Source of the DNA: Dimorphilus gyrociliatus
Lineage: Eukaryota; Annelida; Polychaeta; Dinophilidae
Assembly: GCA_904063045.1 (NCBI GenBank)
Contig: CAJFCJ010000008.1
Span: 1,054,001 to 1,118,000 of the forward strand
Direction: 5' to 3'
Length of the DNA stretch: 64,000 bases
Numbering within the stretch: the stretch's first letter is position 1; each line of letters starts with the position of its first letter. The notes under the pieces are model-generated. The model saw only the letters and a program-made list of their open reading frames with translations. It was not told the DNA's origin and made no database searches. Made by a program: the position numbers and the translations under genes. Positions 11,395 through 23,729 of the stretch are shown one piece after another.

Positions 11395-13192
11395 TTAACT
11401 TATAACTGTATCCTTATTGAAACTTTTAGTTTGATTAAATTTAATAGTATCATCTCTCGAATTTTTAGAAGCGGAATATTCTGTCTGCCTATTCTTCCTT
11501 CGTCGTCTCCTCTTTATCAATATAAAGCTAACCAAAACCAAGATACCAAATAGAAAAATAATACTTATAGTAAATAAAACAGTTAGTACATTGGATTTTT
11601 TATATTCTTTAATGAATCGAGTATCTAAAATTCATGAGAAAAGATCATTTTAAAATGATTGATTATTTATAGGAACAATGATTCTGTATACCATTTTTTA
11701 CGCAATTCTGTTCTAAAGCATTTCCAATAAATCCTGGAGAGCATAGCTGGCAATGATCTCCAGTAATATTTTCTAAGCAAGATAAACACTTTCCTATTGA
11801 AATTAAAAGGAATTTTGATAGTTAAATTAACAGCTTTCTTTCTTAATTGTTAAAGAGCATACCCGAGATCCTATCACATATTGATATTGAGTTATTATTC
11901 TCATTTCCGTTGCAGTTACATTGTGTGCAATGATTATTAGAATTTCGATAAAATCCATTTGCACACGTATCGCACCTGGCTGATCCATATCCCAATTTGC
12001 AAAAACACGATTTGAAACCATGTTCTGGAGAGAATATATATATATATATATATATACATACATATATATAAGAATAATATATATTTGAATAAGACAACAT
12101 TCGTATAAAAGCATACTTGTAATAATACAACTTGAATTCTTTGCTCCCATCTCAGAACAACGGCAAGGTTCACACTTATGCCCGTTATAAATGGTACTAG
12201 CTATACATTTACTGCAATATTTTCCAGAGGCATACCTCTTACATTTACATTTACCAGTTACTACGTCACATTCATTTCTTACAGATCTTTCCTTATCACA
12301 TTGGCAGGCTATTTAAGGAAAAATGACATTGTAATTGGGAATTTATCGTATAAAATCGTTAAGATTAAGAAAATCAAAGAAAACAAATATCTAATTTGTT
12401 CTGATCGATAGCATATTTCTATTTAAAGTGTGACATTAATAAGTATTTTCATCTTAATACCATTAAATGAGTTTAGAATGTTCAATAGGTAAATTGAATA
12501 GAACAAATTAACATATCAAATGCTATAATTCAATTCTTGCATATGATTAAGAGTTATCATTTACTAAAATATAAAAATAATACATACGTTTAACATCACC
12601 ACCGAAACCTAAAGTATTAAATTTAATACGACCGCTGTTTGTTCTATTCTGATTATCGTAATTAGCGATAATAAAGGCAGCATATTTTAATCCTGGTAGA
12701 AGATCTTGTAACGTATAACTGTAGTAATGATTCTTGTTTCTACTATATCTTACAGGGTCAACTATTGACTTGTCAAAGTTCTTATCTGCAAAATCAACAT
12801 CTCCATTAATTCTTTTGCGACATATTTAAAATTTAATGATTTATTATAAAATAAGTTTTAAATAGAAAATTCGATTCTTTTTACCAGAGCACTGTCTGCC
12901 TTTCTCATGACAAAAACATATTGTAAAATTGGAAATATCTTCTGAAATATTTGTATTAAGTTTCCAAGATAAAGTTGTTGTATTGTAACTTGGTGTCGAC
13001 GATGCAAGTTTTATTACCGGGTTTTCTTGAAATATATAAATTAATGCATTATTTAATATTCAATATGCAATTTAAATCAATAAATAGTTGTAATATTTTA
13101 CCTTTGTTCAAAGTGAATGAGCAGCTAAACGGGTCGTCTGACGATGCAACTAACAAAAATACGCACATGCAGATAATGAGAAACAAGTCCAT
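11395..13192 (-). CDS. Single-pass membrane protein with FN3-like domain and laminin-type EGF repeats
   Basis: Seven exons (high to low): 13192-13102, 13025-12885, 12785-12588, 12308-12117, 12024-11863, 11793-11692, 11624-11395. All junctions are phase 1, giving 371 residues. Order: signal peptide (LFLIICMCVFLLVAS, residues 3-17); one FN3-like domain (about 30-145, with TTTLSWKL and LPGLKYAAFI); about three laminin-type EGF units rich in Cys (CQCDKERSV, CKCKRYASGKYCSKC, CFCKLGYGSARCDTC, CLSCLENITGDHCQLC); a transmembrane helix (VLTVLFTISIIFLFGILVLV); then a basic ~45-residue tail. Each exon is one domain or part-domain, as expected for shuffled phase-1 modules. I do not recognise an orthologue. 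A secreted matrix-like adhesion or receptor role is inferred. It is divergent from the Ig/FN3 receptor 1.8 kb away. A TA microsatellite lies in intron 4. Confidence 0.82.
12034..12056. repeat. TA dinucleotide microsatellite
   Basis: Uninterrupted TA run inside intron 4 of the FN3/laminin-EGF gene. Confidence 0.9.
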
Positions 13193-13698
13193 TTTGTCAG
13201 TTGAGTCTAATAAGATCTTAGCACCATGTATTACTTGATAATACAAAAAAATGTTGTAAATTTAGATCATAGTTTACAATTTTCATTGAATAAACAAAAT
13301 GCCCAAACGCTCTGTCTTTTAGAGCTGTAAATCACGTGATCACCGCCATTTTTACTTTGAAAACATGTAAAAGAATATTGAAAGAGTATAAAGTTGATAA
13401 ACTATGATAAAAAAACGAAGAATATTCTGTAATTTATATTATAGACTTAAAAGAAGTTTGTAGCAAACATTTGTTAGTTCAAATAGATATTCTTAAGTAT
13501 ATAGGGAAAGCTTTTAAATATATTTTGAAATTTTCAATAACAAAGAGATACTTAAGTCTGATCTTATTCTAAAACTGTTAATTAAATTTGTCTTTCTATA
13601 AAATAAATGGTTCTAAGAATGATATTATTAATCAATTGATTTTAAGTTAAGTAATAAAAAGATAAGAAAAGTTAAGAAATCAATTGTTCATATACAGC

Positions 13699-13738
<40 letters not shown>

Positions 13739-15000
13739 GTATATATTCAATTATACATATATATATAAATTTATATACAAGTATTAACAATGTATAATAA
13801 AATTTTCAAAGTAACTTTATAATGAATAAATACATAACTTATAGTATTTATCTTGTTCTTAACAGTTATTATCTCCTTAATAATCATTGTTTTTTTGTTG
13901 TTTTTTCATGAGTGATAATAGGCGCTTAGGAATATGTTCTTTTCAAGTTTTACTTACAACAGTTTTTCTAGTTAATTGTATCAGCTAGTAATGTCCAATT
14001 TAATATTAAGATTGTACTAGTAATACTATTACTTACAATTATTAATGCTAATAGGAGTTACTTTTAATATTATCTATAACTAAAATAGAGGCTAAGAGAG
14101 AACAGGCGCACTTGAAGTTATCGGTTATTTATTAGTTTTTTAAAGGAATTTCCCTTTAGCACATCGCCTGATTCTAAATATGAACTTCAGACTAAACATC
14201 TTATTGACACACTTAAAAATAGGGCAATTTCATATACATTTTAAATTACTTGAAATAATATATTCTGCAACTAGACAGAAACTTTTTCCCTTTCATACTT
14301 CATTCTCTTTTCTCCAACTGTACAATAATAACATTGATTAATAACAATAGCAATAGCAACAATAAAATAACTGATTAATCATTGATTAGGTGCGAATAGA
14401 CGAAAAATCTAATTAATGACTTAATCGAACTGTATTTCATAATGATTAATTATGAAAATTAATGACCTAAATGCGATCATTATAATAATTTTAAGAGCTC
14501 TTCTATGCATATGTATAAGCCCTATATCCCATGAGTTTAAGTAATTATTCTATATTTCTATGAATAATTTATAGAATCATATTAGTCTACAAAATGATGG
14601 ATGTATGCAAAAGTTACAAGCCAACATATATAGTTCCATAACTTTAAAAAAAGAACTTTAAATATTACGAAAATATACTAAAGTTTTCATTTCCGGCTCT
14701 AAGAGGTGCCAGTATTTGAAACTATTTAATAAATTCTTAGTCATCCTAGTGGCTTAGAAGAAATTAGTTTGATTCCAATATTGTACCGCCTATTTATATA
14801 CAAACGTGATGATTTTTACTATAATTATAGTAATATAAAGATAATGAATATACTCTACTGTTCATAATCAATTAAAACTTTAATTTCACATGAATGTTTC
14901 TCAAGGGTAATTAACTTTCGATTTTTTACGTTCTATCATCTGCAAAGTTACAAGATAATTCTAGAAAGAAACATTTACTGTAACTCGATTAGAAAGGATT
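13193..15000. promoter_or_regulatory. Divergent 1.8-kb spacer of two cell-surface genes
   Basis: Between the start codons of the FN3/laminin-EGF gene (-) and the Ig/FN3 receptor (+). About 140 bp upstream of the former are an ATCACGTGAT E-box palindrome (13331-13340) and a reversed YY1-like motif ACCGCCATTTTT (13343-13354). The remainder is AT-rich, with a TA repeat and no exon seen. One of the longer gene-free stretches here. Confidence 0.5.
13702..13732. repeat. TA dinucleotide microsatellite
   Basis: TA run of about 30 bases in the divergent spacer, followed by an imperfect ATAT/TATA inverted stretch to about 13780. Confidence 0.9.
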
Positions 15001-18000
15001 ATGAAGAATATGATGAAATTTTTCATACTTTTCTATACGTTTTCTTCATCTTTATCGATGATTGTTGGTAAGTGAGAAAGAATTTTGTCTGAAAACTTAT
15101 TTGTATAAACGATACTATAAATGTAATTATAAAGATTTTATCAAGTTTCCAACTTCTCAACCAATACTACCAGAGACGAATATATATCAACATTGTATTG
15201 CGAATGTTAAAGACGCTACGATTATTAGATATAAATGGTTTTTAAACCAAAAACCAATTGAAGAGATTATTTCAAACGCTTCGATATTCGCTAATAACAC
15301 TCTTTACATACCAAATTTTTATGGAAATTTAAGGATAGGAAGTTATATATGTGCTATTCAAATTTCTTTTGATAATTCCGTTATCAATCGCAACAGTCCA
15401 ACAGGATTAGTTCATTATGCATGTAAGTTATTCGATAGTTACTTTTTACTATTAATTAAAAGATTCTAATAATTATTTCATGATATAAATATAGATATCA
15501 ATCAGTTTTCTCAAGATTTAAAACCTTCCAATATTTCAATAAATGTCAATAGTACTTTCACTATAAATTGCATTTCCGGTTATAGTTCGCCTCCTCCTTC
15601 TTTATATATTACAAAAAATAATGTATTATTTACGACTAATGTTGAAACGGCAACATTTGGAGATGTTCTACTAGATGGAAGCACAAGACAAATTTTACAA
15701 TTGGTATTAAAACCTGAAATAATTTATCGGGGTGTTTTTCAATGCGTATCGGAGAATTACTTAACAAAAACTATAATTAAAAGCAACTTAACTTATGTTT
15801 CATACGAAGGTAATTAACTTATTCGAGCTGAAAAAAACATAGTCATTTACGCTGTTCATTTTATTATTGCGTATGTTTGTAGTTCCTCCGTTCAAGCCAA
15901 AATTCCTTTCTATACTCAAAGTACCGAGTTATATAGAGGAGCATACGTCTCTCACTGTTGTTTGTAACGTTACTGGTTTGCCTCATCCTGATATTGTTTG
16001 GCTATACAATAATGAAATTGTTAATTATACTAAATCAAATGTTATAGTTTTGAATAATTCCCTAAAATTTACTCAAATTACAAGAGAAAATACTGGAAAT
16101 TATAGTTGTAACGCGTCTAATTCCATCGGATCTACTCAGTCTAAAATTGCATACATAAATGTTGCATTTTTTGAGGTTATCTTTCAAGTTATACCTAAAT
16201 CTCAGTACGCAGTTTTGGGCTCAAAAGTAATGCTCCATTGTCAGTCACCTCCATCTAACCCTGAAGCAAAAATAGAATGGTACAAAGATTTGAAATTCTT
16301 AGTCTCAGGAATAAATAAAATGTCTTTTCAACTAGAAAATGTAAATTTATCGTATATAATTAATTATTAGATTACTGTAACGTTTCTTTTTCAATTAGTT
16401 AACATATTATGAAGAGGGGAATTATAGGTGTACAGCAACAAATACTTTTCTTGGAATAAGTAGAAGTACACCATCAGTACAAGTAATTATAAAAGGTAAT
16501 TAATTTTATATTAAATTGAATTTTCGTATTTATATCGTTTTATTCAAAAGGAAAACCTGTGGTAACACATCATCCTCAAAACCAAATAGCTAAACAAGGA
16601 AGACTAATTATCTTTAAATGTAGACTTGATTCCAAGCCACTTTCAGATGTATTCTGGTGCAAAACTAAATCGGAGATATTGAAAAGTTGTGATAAAAAAT
16701 TAAAGGAAAGCTCATTAATTGATATCAAGTAATAATCTATTTGTATATTCATCCTTTGGACAAAAAAAGCTAATCTATTCAAATATTAATTCAGAACTAT
16801 AACTACAAATGTACAACTATCAACTGGAAGGGAATTGTCTCGAATAAATTCAACGTTAATATTCAAAAGGCTATTAAAAGATGACGAAGGATATTATTTT
16901 TGTCAAGCTGAAAATAGATTTGGAACAACAACTTCAAATTTAGCAAATTTGTTTGTCATAGGTTGATAATTCGTTAGTTTAATTTATAATGATGTTTTTA
17001 ACAAAAAACAATTTTTAATTATAGTTTCGCCTGTTATAACTGGAAATCTAGGTCTGATTAAACCAAGAATAGATAAAGATATTGTTCTTTATTGCTATGC
17101 TCAGGGTTCACCAGTGCCAGCTATTTATTGGTACAAAGGTAAATATTCATTGTTATGAATTTCACACAAAAGTTGATAAGAATCATAAAATCAGACAATG
17201 TTCTCTTGGAAAAGAATGATAGAATTGAAATGAAAGATAAACAATTAATAATAAAAAACTTAAAAAGTTCAGATTCTGGAAATTATTCTTGTATGGCTTC
17301 AAATTTAGGTGGTAATACAACAACTTCCGGTTATTTGGACGTATTATGTAAATCATATATTCATATAAAATTTAATCCCTTTAACTTCAATATCATTAAG
17401 AGAGTTTATTTAAAATCTATATAGATCCTCCAATTATAACTAATTCAACAGTAACTCCGCTATTTATAAACTTTTTCGAAGTGGTCAAGTTTAAATGCGA
17501 TTGGTCAAGCAATCCCCAATCAAATATTTTTTGGTATTTTAATGTAAATTCCCCTAAAATAGCCAAGGAAACTAGATGTCTAATTAGTCTATTTAAATAT
17601 ATTAGGGACAAAAGGTTGGCTATAATAAAACATTAGAGTTTATGGCTAATTCTTTGGATAAAATGGGAAAATATACATGTAAAATATTAAATATAATTGG
17701 AGAAAATGAGAAATCTTTCGATTTAATAATTAAAACTCATCCGCAAATAAATTCAATTGATGGTCTTCGAATAATAAAAATTTATTCAACTTTAAGACTT
17801 TACTGCAATACATCCGGTTCACCGAATCCTACAGTTACTTGGTATTTTAATAACGATAAGGTGTAACATTTAAGAGTTCTCACTTTTTCAATTTCTCTCA
17901 TGAAAGTATTGATAATCGTTTTTTCTTTATTCCTTAGCTATTGTCAACTCAAGATAATAAAATTCAAATTAGCGGAAGTAGGGGTGAAAGTTTATCAATT

Positions 18001-21000
18001 TTAGTATTAACTATAGACTATACTGGAATTTTTAAGTGTAAAGCCGAAAGTATCTCAGGTATTACTGAAGAGAGTATCAATGTGTTAGTTAGAGGTAATT
18101 AAATTATTCAATTAGATTTATTCAAAGATTAAAAAAGAGATTAATAATAACTAATCCAAGGACCTCCAAACGATCCTAAATTATTGGAAGTTGTACCAAT
18201 CTCATCGTCGTCTATACAATTAATATTCAATGGTAAAGACCAAAGAGAATCTGTTGGAAATACTCGACATATTGTATATTTTAAAGAGTAAATTAATAAA
18301 ATAATTCTATTTCTTTACGCTATTAATTAATTTATTATGACCTAATTAAAGATTATTTGAAGCTAATTTTAAAATATACTATACCGAATACGATTTAAAT
18401 ACAACTTTGGCTGAAATTGAAAATTTAAAACCAGCAAAGAAATATTTATTTAAGATGAGATCTGTAAATGATGTTGGATTTAGTGAATTTTCAGATATTC
18501 TATCGGCAACTACCTTTTCAGCAGGTTTATTATGTGTATTTTAATATATATATACAGCATATAGTAATAATATATTATCTCTTTTATTGTAACAAAAATC
18601 TTTAGGCCCATCAAAACCAACAGAACTTCAAATTGTGTGCAAAACTAGTTCCTGTTCACTAAACTGGAAACTACCGGCTGAAATGAATGGGAAGATAACT
18701 GATTTTGAAATACAATACCGTCGGCAACAATTAGACATTCTTCCAAACTTCCAATCAGGTTGATTGATTCTATTTAAAGGGAGAGTCGTTCAACAGTTTC
18801 TTTTTAAACAGTTTATGAAATCATTAGAATACCCTATGAGGGTAGTAAAATAACAGAATTAAATATTAATGATTTATTACCCTATTCCGCCTATGAATTT
18901 CGAGTTAGGGCAGCAACAACTTTTAACGATACAAAATTATGGGGAGATTTCTCCAAGATAGAAGTAGATACATCCGAAGGAGGTTTGAAAAATTTTCACC
19001 ATTTCGCATATGTCTTGTTTGTTTTCATAATAAAACAAAATATAATCTCTTTATAGTGCCAACAAGCCCTCCGGAAAATATTTACAGACAATTCGTTACT
19101 AAAAATTCTGTAGGATTAAGCTGGCAAGTAAGAATAGAGTTTTTTTTTAAAAAAAAAATATCATAGAATAGATAAGGAATCTTTAATAATAATTATTAAT
19201 TATATAGAAAATATTAAAGGAGAAAAGAAATGGTAAAATTGTTGGTTACGCAATAAGGGTGGAGTTAAAAAATCAAACTATACAAGAGAAAGAAGTAACA
19301 CAAGACATATTTTCAACAATTGTGACTCATTTAAAATCGTTTAGGTTAAATATATTTCTTTTTACGAATGTTTATAATTAATTTTAATGATGAATAATTA
19401 TCATTCGTTACAGATATTATACAATAAAAATTGGCGGAAAGACTAGCGTTGGTATTGGACCATATGCTTCACTATTAATTCAAACTTTAGAATCGATACC
19501 GACTTCTCCACCTGATAAATTTAGACAATTAAATATTACAAAAACTAATTGTACACTTGGTTGGGAGGTACAAAATTAATTGAAATCGCTACGGATATTG
19601 AATATATCTTATTAGAAATATTTTTCCCTTCTTTAATATAGACAGTACCGGAAGAGGAGAGAAATTCGGTGATAATTAGATATCAAATATCGTATATTCT
19701 TATTAAATCTTCCAATCTATTTGATTTTGAACCAACATGGACTCACGAAAGAGTTTCATCTAAAGAATTTAATATAACATTGCGAAATTTGCTTATTTCT
19801 AGTATCTATAATTTTTGTATTGAGGCAATCTCTTCTAAAGGAATAGGACCAAGGGATTGTATAACTTTACAAACTTTAGAAGACGGTATTATTACATTAT
19901 TTATTCTATTTAAATTTATTTAATCTATATTTATTTTAGAACCCGAGGCTGTTCATAATTTAACTATTCGTAAACTAGGCGATACAAATAATGTTGAAAT
20001 TGGTTGGAATAGTCCTAAGAATTTGAATTCGTTCAACTTTTATTATGTAGTTAATGTCAGCTCTTGTAAGTTTAAGTTAAAAAAAAAAAACTGATATTTA
20101 TAAGCCTATAAAATTAGGCTATAACTAGATATTTTTTCGGCCTTTTATAGCTATATACACCCACTATTGATCAATTCTTCACTAATATTTATTAACGGCA
20201 TAAATAGTCTAACTTATAAAAAAAATTGAATATTTTCCTAAAAAGAATAACAAGAAATACTCTTCTCTTTTCCTTTTACAGCCAATTTAAAAGATGATTG
20301 TGATTTAATACGACAAACTGGAAATACATACTTAAAATTATTAAATTTATGCTGGAATACTATTTTTAACGTATCTGTTTTATGCAAAAATCCTATTGGA
20401 AGTTCTTCGGCCGTTGTGGTCTCTTTATCCCTCTTTGAAGGTTTGTAGGCCTATAACTGGCTAATAATAACAGAAAAGTGAAAAAAAAACTGCTCAGTAC
20501 TTTCCTCTTTAGAGGCCAAGTCTTTAGCGATTTTAACGACTCCGATATTCGTTGAGAATAGGACGTTAGACGTATCGTCTCAAGAGATTACTACTGTAAA
20601 AAGGGTGTTTTCAACTGAATCGGTGAATGCCACCATCTCTGAAAATTCATTCAATCTGGCTGTTTATTTAGGTATCGGTTTTTGCGTTTTATTCGCCCTC
20701 TGTTTCATAATAACACTTATCGCTTGTCTGACGAAAAAGAAGAAGAGGAACTTAAGAAGCAAGTCATACGGTTTATATTATTTTATTGAAATTTTCTCTC
20801 TAACTCTGTTATTAAACAAAAAAAAAAATAACTTAAAAAACAGCTAGTCTTTTTTTTAACGAATTCTTTTATTTCACATTTAAATGTTGTTATTCTCTTT
20901 TTTTTTATATCCAATTACAGTACTTGATAAGAGTAATATAAAGATCACATCGAGGGTGCCAACATTGTTAGTATTTGATCCGAGATTAAGTATAGTTCTT

Positions 21001-21612
21001 TTCTGAGAACTTTTATTCTACTAATATATTCTTTAATGACTAATATTATATTTAAATCTCTTTATATTTTTCGTTTATAGGTCAACTACTAATATATTAG
21101 AGAATGCTGAAGGCATAGATAATTCCGAAAGACAATACCCTAACAGATCTAAATTGTGTGTTGTTAGTTCGAAAGACAAATTTGCAGTAGGCCTTGATGT
21201 AAGTTAAAAAATATCAGTCGTCGTCTTTAATTTCCCGTTGACCTTTTACCTTATTTAGAATCCGTTATATAAATCTGATTGGATGAATAGCAGTACGTTT
21301 ACATTATCTGGGTCGGCAGAAATGGAGGAGAGAGATAACGGTCTAGTCAATCCAATTTATTCAGCTGTTTCCTATCCTAGCCCAAATGAAATTGAGGAAA
21401 AGAATAGATATCCTACTCTTCCCTACAGTACAGTAAAAGATTTATATCTCAATCAGAAAGTTACAAACAGTCGAGCTAAGAAGAGAATGAAAAATGAAAG
21501 TGCGGCGGCTATTGCAGCGTCCATAAGTAAGTCGAGCATTCATTTAGGAGATCTAGAAGATGACGATCATTTGGACTCCGTGGTTGTCTTCCAGATGAGA
21601 ACTGCATTATAA
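15001..21612 (+). CDS. Large Ig/FN3 transmembrane adhesion receptor (8 Ig, 5 FN3)
   Basis: 26 exons, 1552 residues; first exon 15001-15067, last 21259-21612. Others begin at 15135, 15495, 15883, 16399, 16551, 16795, 17025, 17195, 17425, 17606, 17938, 18161, 18352, 18606, 18812, 19057, 19208, 19414, 19642, 19940, 20282, 20513, 20921, 21081. Signal peptide 1-22; eight Ig domains (about 25-789) with C...W...Y-x-C patterns (GNYSCNASN, YYFCQAEN, GNYSCMASN, KYTCKILN); five FN3 domains (about 790-1294, starts such as GPPNDPK, GPSKPTE, VPTSPPEN); a transmembrane helix near 1336-1360 (YLGIGFCVLFALCFIITLIA) followed by KKKKR; a ~190-residue tail with NPIYSAVSY and YPTLPYSTV tyrosines. The last four residues RTAL fit a class I PDZ ligand. 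The family is Dscam/sidekick/nephrin-like, but the domain count matches none exactly. Likely homophilic or heterophilic cell adhesion (inferred). The exon 24 donor (20967, GTTAGT) was chosen because other donors break the frame. Confidence 0.88.
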
Positions 21613-21983
21613 AAGTACGCATTTAAACTCTTTTGTCAGTTCAATTGTGTTTAAATTATTTATCTACAAAAATAAAATGATAAAAAAATTGTAAAATTAA
21701 TTTACAACTTTTTAAGTAGAATCTCTGCTTAAAGAACAAAAAGAGATTTAAATAACAAAGACCTGACCTATTAAATAAAATATTCTATTAAAAAAAAAAA
21801 GAACACTTTGTGATATGTTCGAAATGCAAAATATTACAAAAAAAAAAAATAAGTATAAAAACAAGCCAGAAAAAAAAGAACAGAGTTTAAATAAGGAAGC
21901 AGATTTTTCATTTTACAGTTATTCGAAATAATTTTAAGCACAGTCTCCTTTGGAAAATAAATTGCCCTTTTATATTTCGTTGA
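21613..21983. other. Convergent spacer
   Basis: Shared 3' region of the Ig/FN3 receptor (+) and the nuclear protein (-). AAAATAAAA signals near 21667, poly-A runs, no exon. Confidence 0.5.
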
Positions 21984-23202
21984 TTACCTGGGCGACGTTA
22001 CGGATTTTCGAAGTTTAGCAGGAACTGATTGCGCAAATTTCTTAGGGCTTCTTCTCATTGTTGATGTATAGGTAAAATTGTACATGTTATTTGTATCGGA
22101 GAGGTCATCGTCATCGTCATCGTCATCGTCGTCGTCGTCATCTGATGAATTGAACACGTTTCGAATAGGGCTATAATTTTCGAATGATAATCTCTTTTTC
22201 TCTAACACTTGTGACGGTAAACAAGCTGATAGTGTTTGATTGTTTGTATCCTCATCACTAATGAAAAGAGAATCGAAAGAGTCGTGAGAATTTCTTCTGT
22301 TCCTTCTCTCTGGAGTTTCTCGAAGACTTCTACGCTGAGGAACATTCTTTGCTTCTTTAGTTTTCTTCACAGGAGATTTCTTTTTGGGCGTACTTTTCTT
22401 TTGCGTTTTAATTTTGGAAACTTTAGGGGTTTTTGAATTTCTTTTATTGACACTTTTTCTAGCTTGCTGTTTTTTTGGTTTGCAAGGTGAACGATCGTCT
22501 TCGCTGCTTGGTGGTATAGCAACTCGTCGTTTTTTAACAACGGGTGAATTTTCTTCGTCTGAATGACTTGTAATTCGAGCCTTAACTACTCTAGCAGGAA
22601 CTGATTTAGTTGACTTCTTCATGGTATCGTCTGTCTTTTTGGTTTTAGGAGTAGTTTTCTTTTCTATACTCAACTTTGACGTTTCAGGTGTCTTCTCTGA
22701 GACATTTTTTTTTCTCTTTCGGTCTACTTTACTACTTTCAACCATTTGAAGAGGTGACGATTTTCTTATTGGAGGTTCGACAGCTGTATTATGTAGTATG
22801 TTTGCGCTGGTTTTCTTAAATCTTGGCTTCGAAGGTTTCTCTTTTTTAACACTTGCTGGCTTGCGATGATGGCGATCCATTAAGCCTTGCCTCTCAAAAT
22901 CGTCGTACATTTCGCGCCAGTACTTTTGTCGATAGAGGTCGCATGTTTTGTATTTAATCTTGATATCAACAGTTGATCTAAAATATAATATGAAATTAAG
23001 ATTAAACGCCAAGTTTTACAGAAATTGATCGCGATTTAAACTATTTTGAAACTTTTCCTGTTGATAGGAGAGATAAAGCTCAGAGTTTAATAAATATTTC
23101 AGTCGGCTATCTTTGATTTTATTGTAAACGCCCTCTTAAAGATCGGCAAAAAATAATTGTGTACGAGAAAGCTCACCGTCTCTTACGTCCTCGTTTGCTC
23201 AT
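21984..23202 (-). CDS. Lysine/serine-rich nuclear protein of unknown family
   Basis: Two exons, 23202-23177 and 22977-21984, 339 residues. The N-terminus starts MSKRGRKRR and continues into a more ordered stretch (YKTCDLYRQKYWREMYDD, about 18-35), the only part that looks folded. The remainder is low-complexity: Lys/Arg/Ser/Pro rich with several bipartite basic runs typical of nuclear or chromatin proteins (KKTKEAKNVPQRRSLRE), possible CDK sites (SPVKK, TPKVSK, SPIRN), and a run of about 13 Asp near residue 290 coded by mixed GAT/GAC. I do not recognise the family; a cell-cycle or chromatin role is only a guess. CAG|GTAATC at the stop codon looks like a donor, so a longer C-terminal isoform cannot be excluded. 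Divergent from the calpain gene. Confidence 0.75.
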
Positions 23203-23729
23203 TGTAAGTCTGAATGATCAAAAAGAAATATAAGTTTTGTAACAGGTAAAGAAAGAACCTAAATCTTGCTACTTCCGTTTCCTGTTATTTTGCAAGAAGT
23301 AGTCAGGTTTCTTGCTCCGTTACCCTATTGCCCGCCTCAATAGGCGGTTGAATATGATACCCAACTTTCTTGAATTGAATAGGCCCCTTTACCGCGGCAA
23401 ATTTAAAATACAATAGTATTATTTATGGTTGCTAATTTGACTAATTATGGAATGCAAGGGTGATTGTTTGAGAACAATAGAATTGTGATAAGGCAGTTCG
23501 CTCCACATGTTACTATTAACAGTTAAAGTTTTATTGATTTTTAATAATTTTTCATTATAAATAGCAACATTAGCAGCTTTTCAATATTACGATGTTTCAT
23601 TTCAATAGATTCATTTAGATATTCAAGACACTATTCAATATTCTCTCCTATGGTGAAGAAGTTTTTACAACATATATAATTTTAAAACTCGGTCGATGTA
23701 GTTTATGAACACTCGCCTCATCAAAAACA
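23203..23729. promoter_or_regulatory. Divergent spacer, nuclear protein (-) and calpain-like gene (+)
   Basis: 527 bp with no exon. Slightly more GC-rich at 23260-23400 than its surroundings. No motif assigned. Confidence 0.45.

Noticed and set aside
22236..22566. Plus-strand frames of 60-66 codons
   Set aside because: Antisense to the Lys/Ser-rich nuclear gene.
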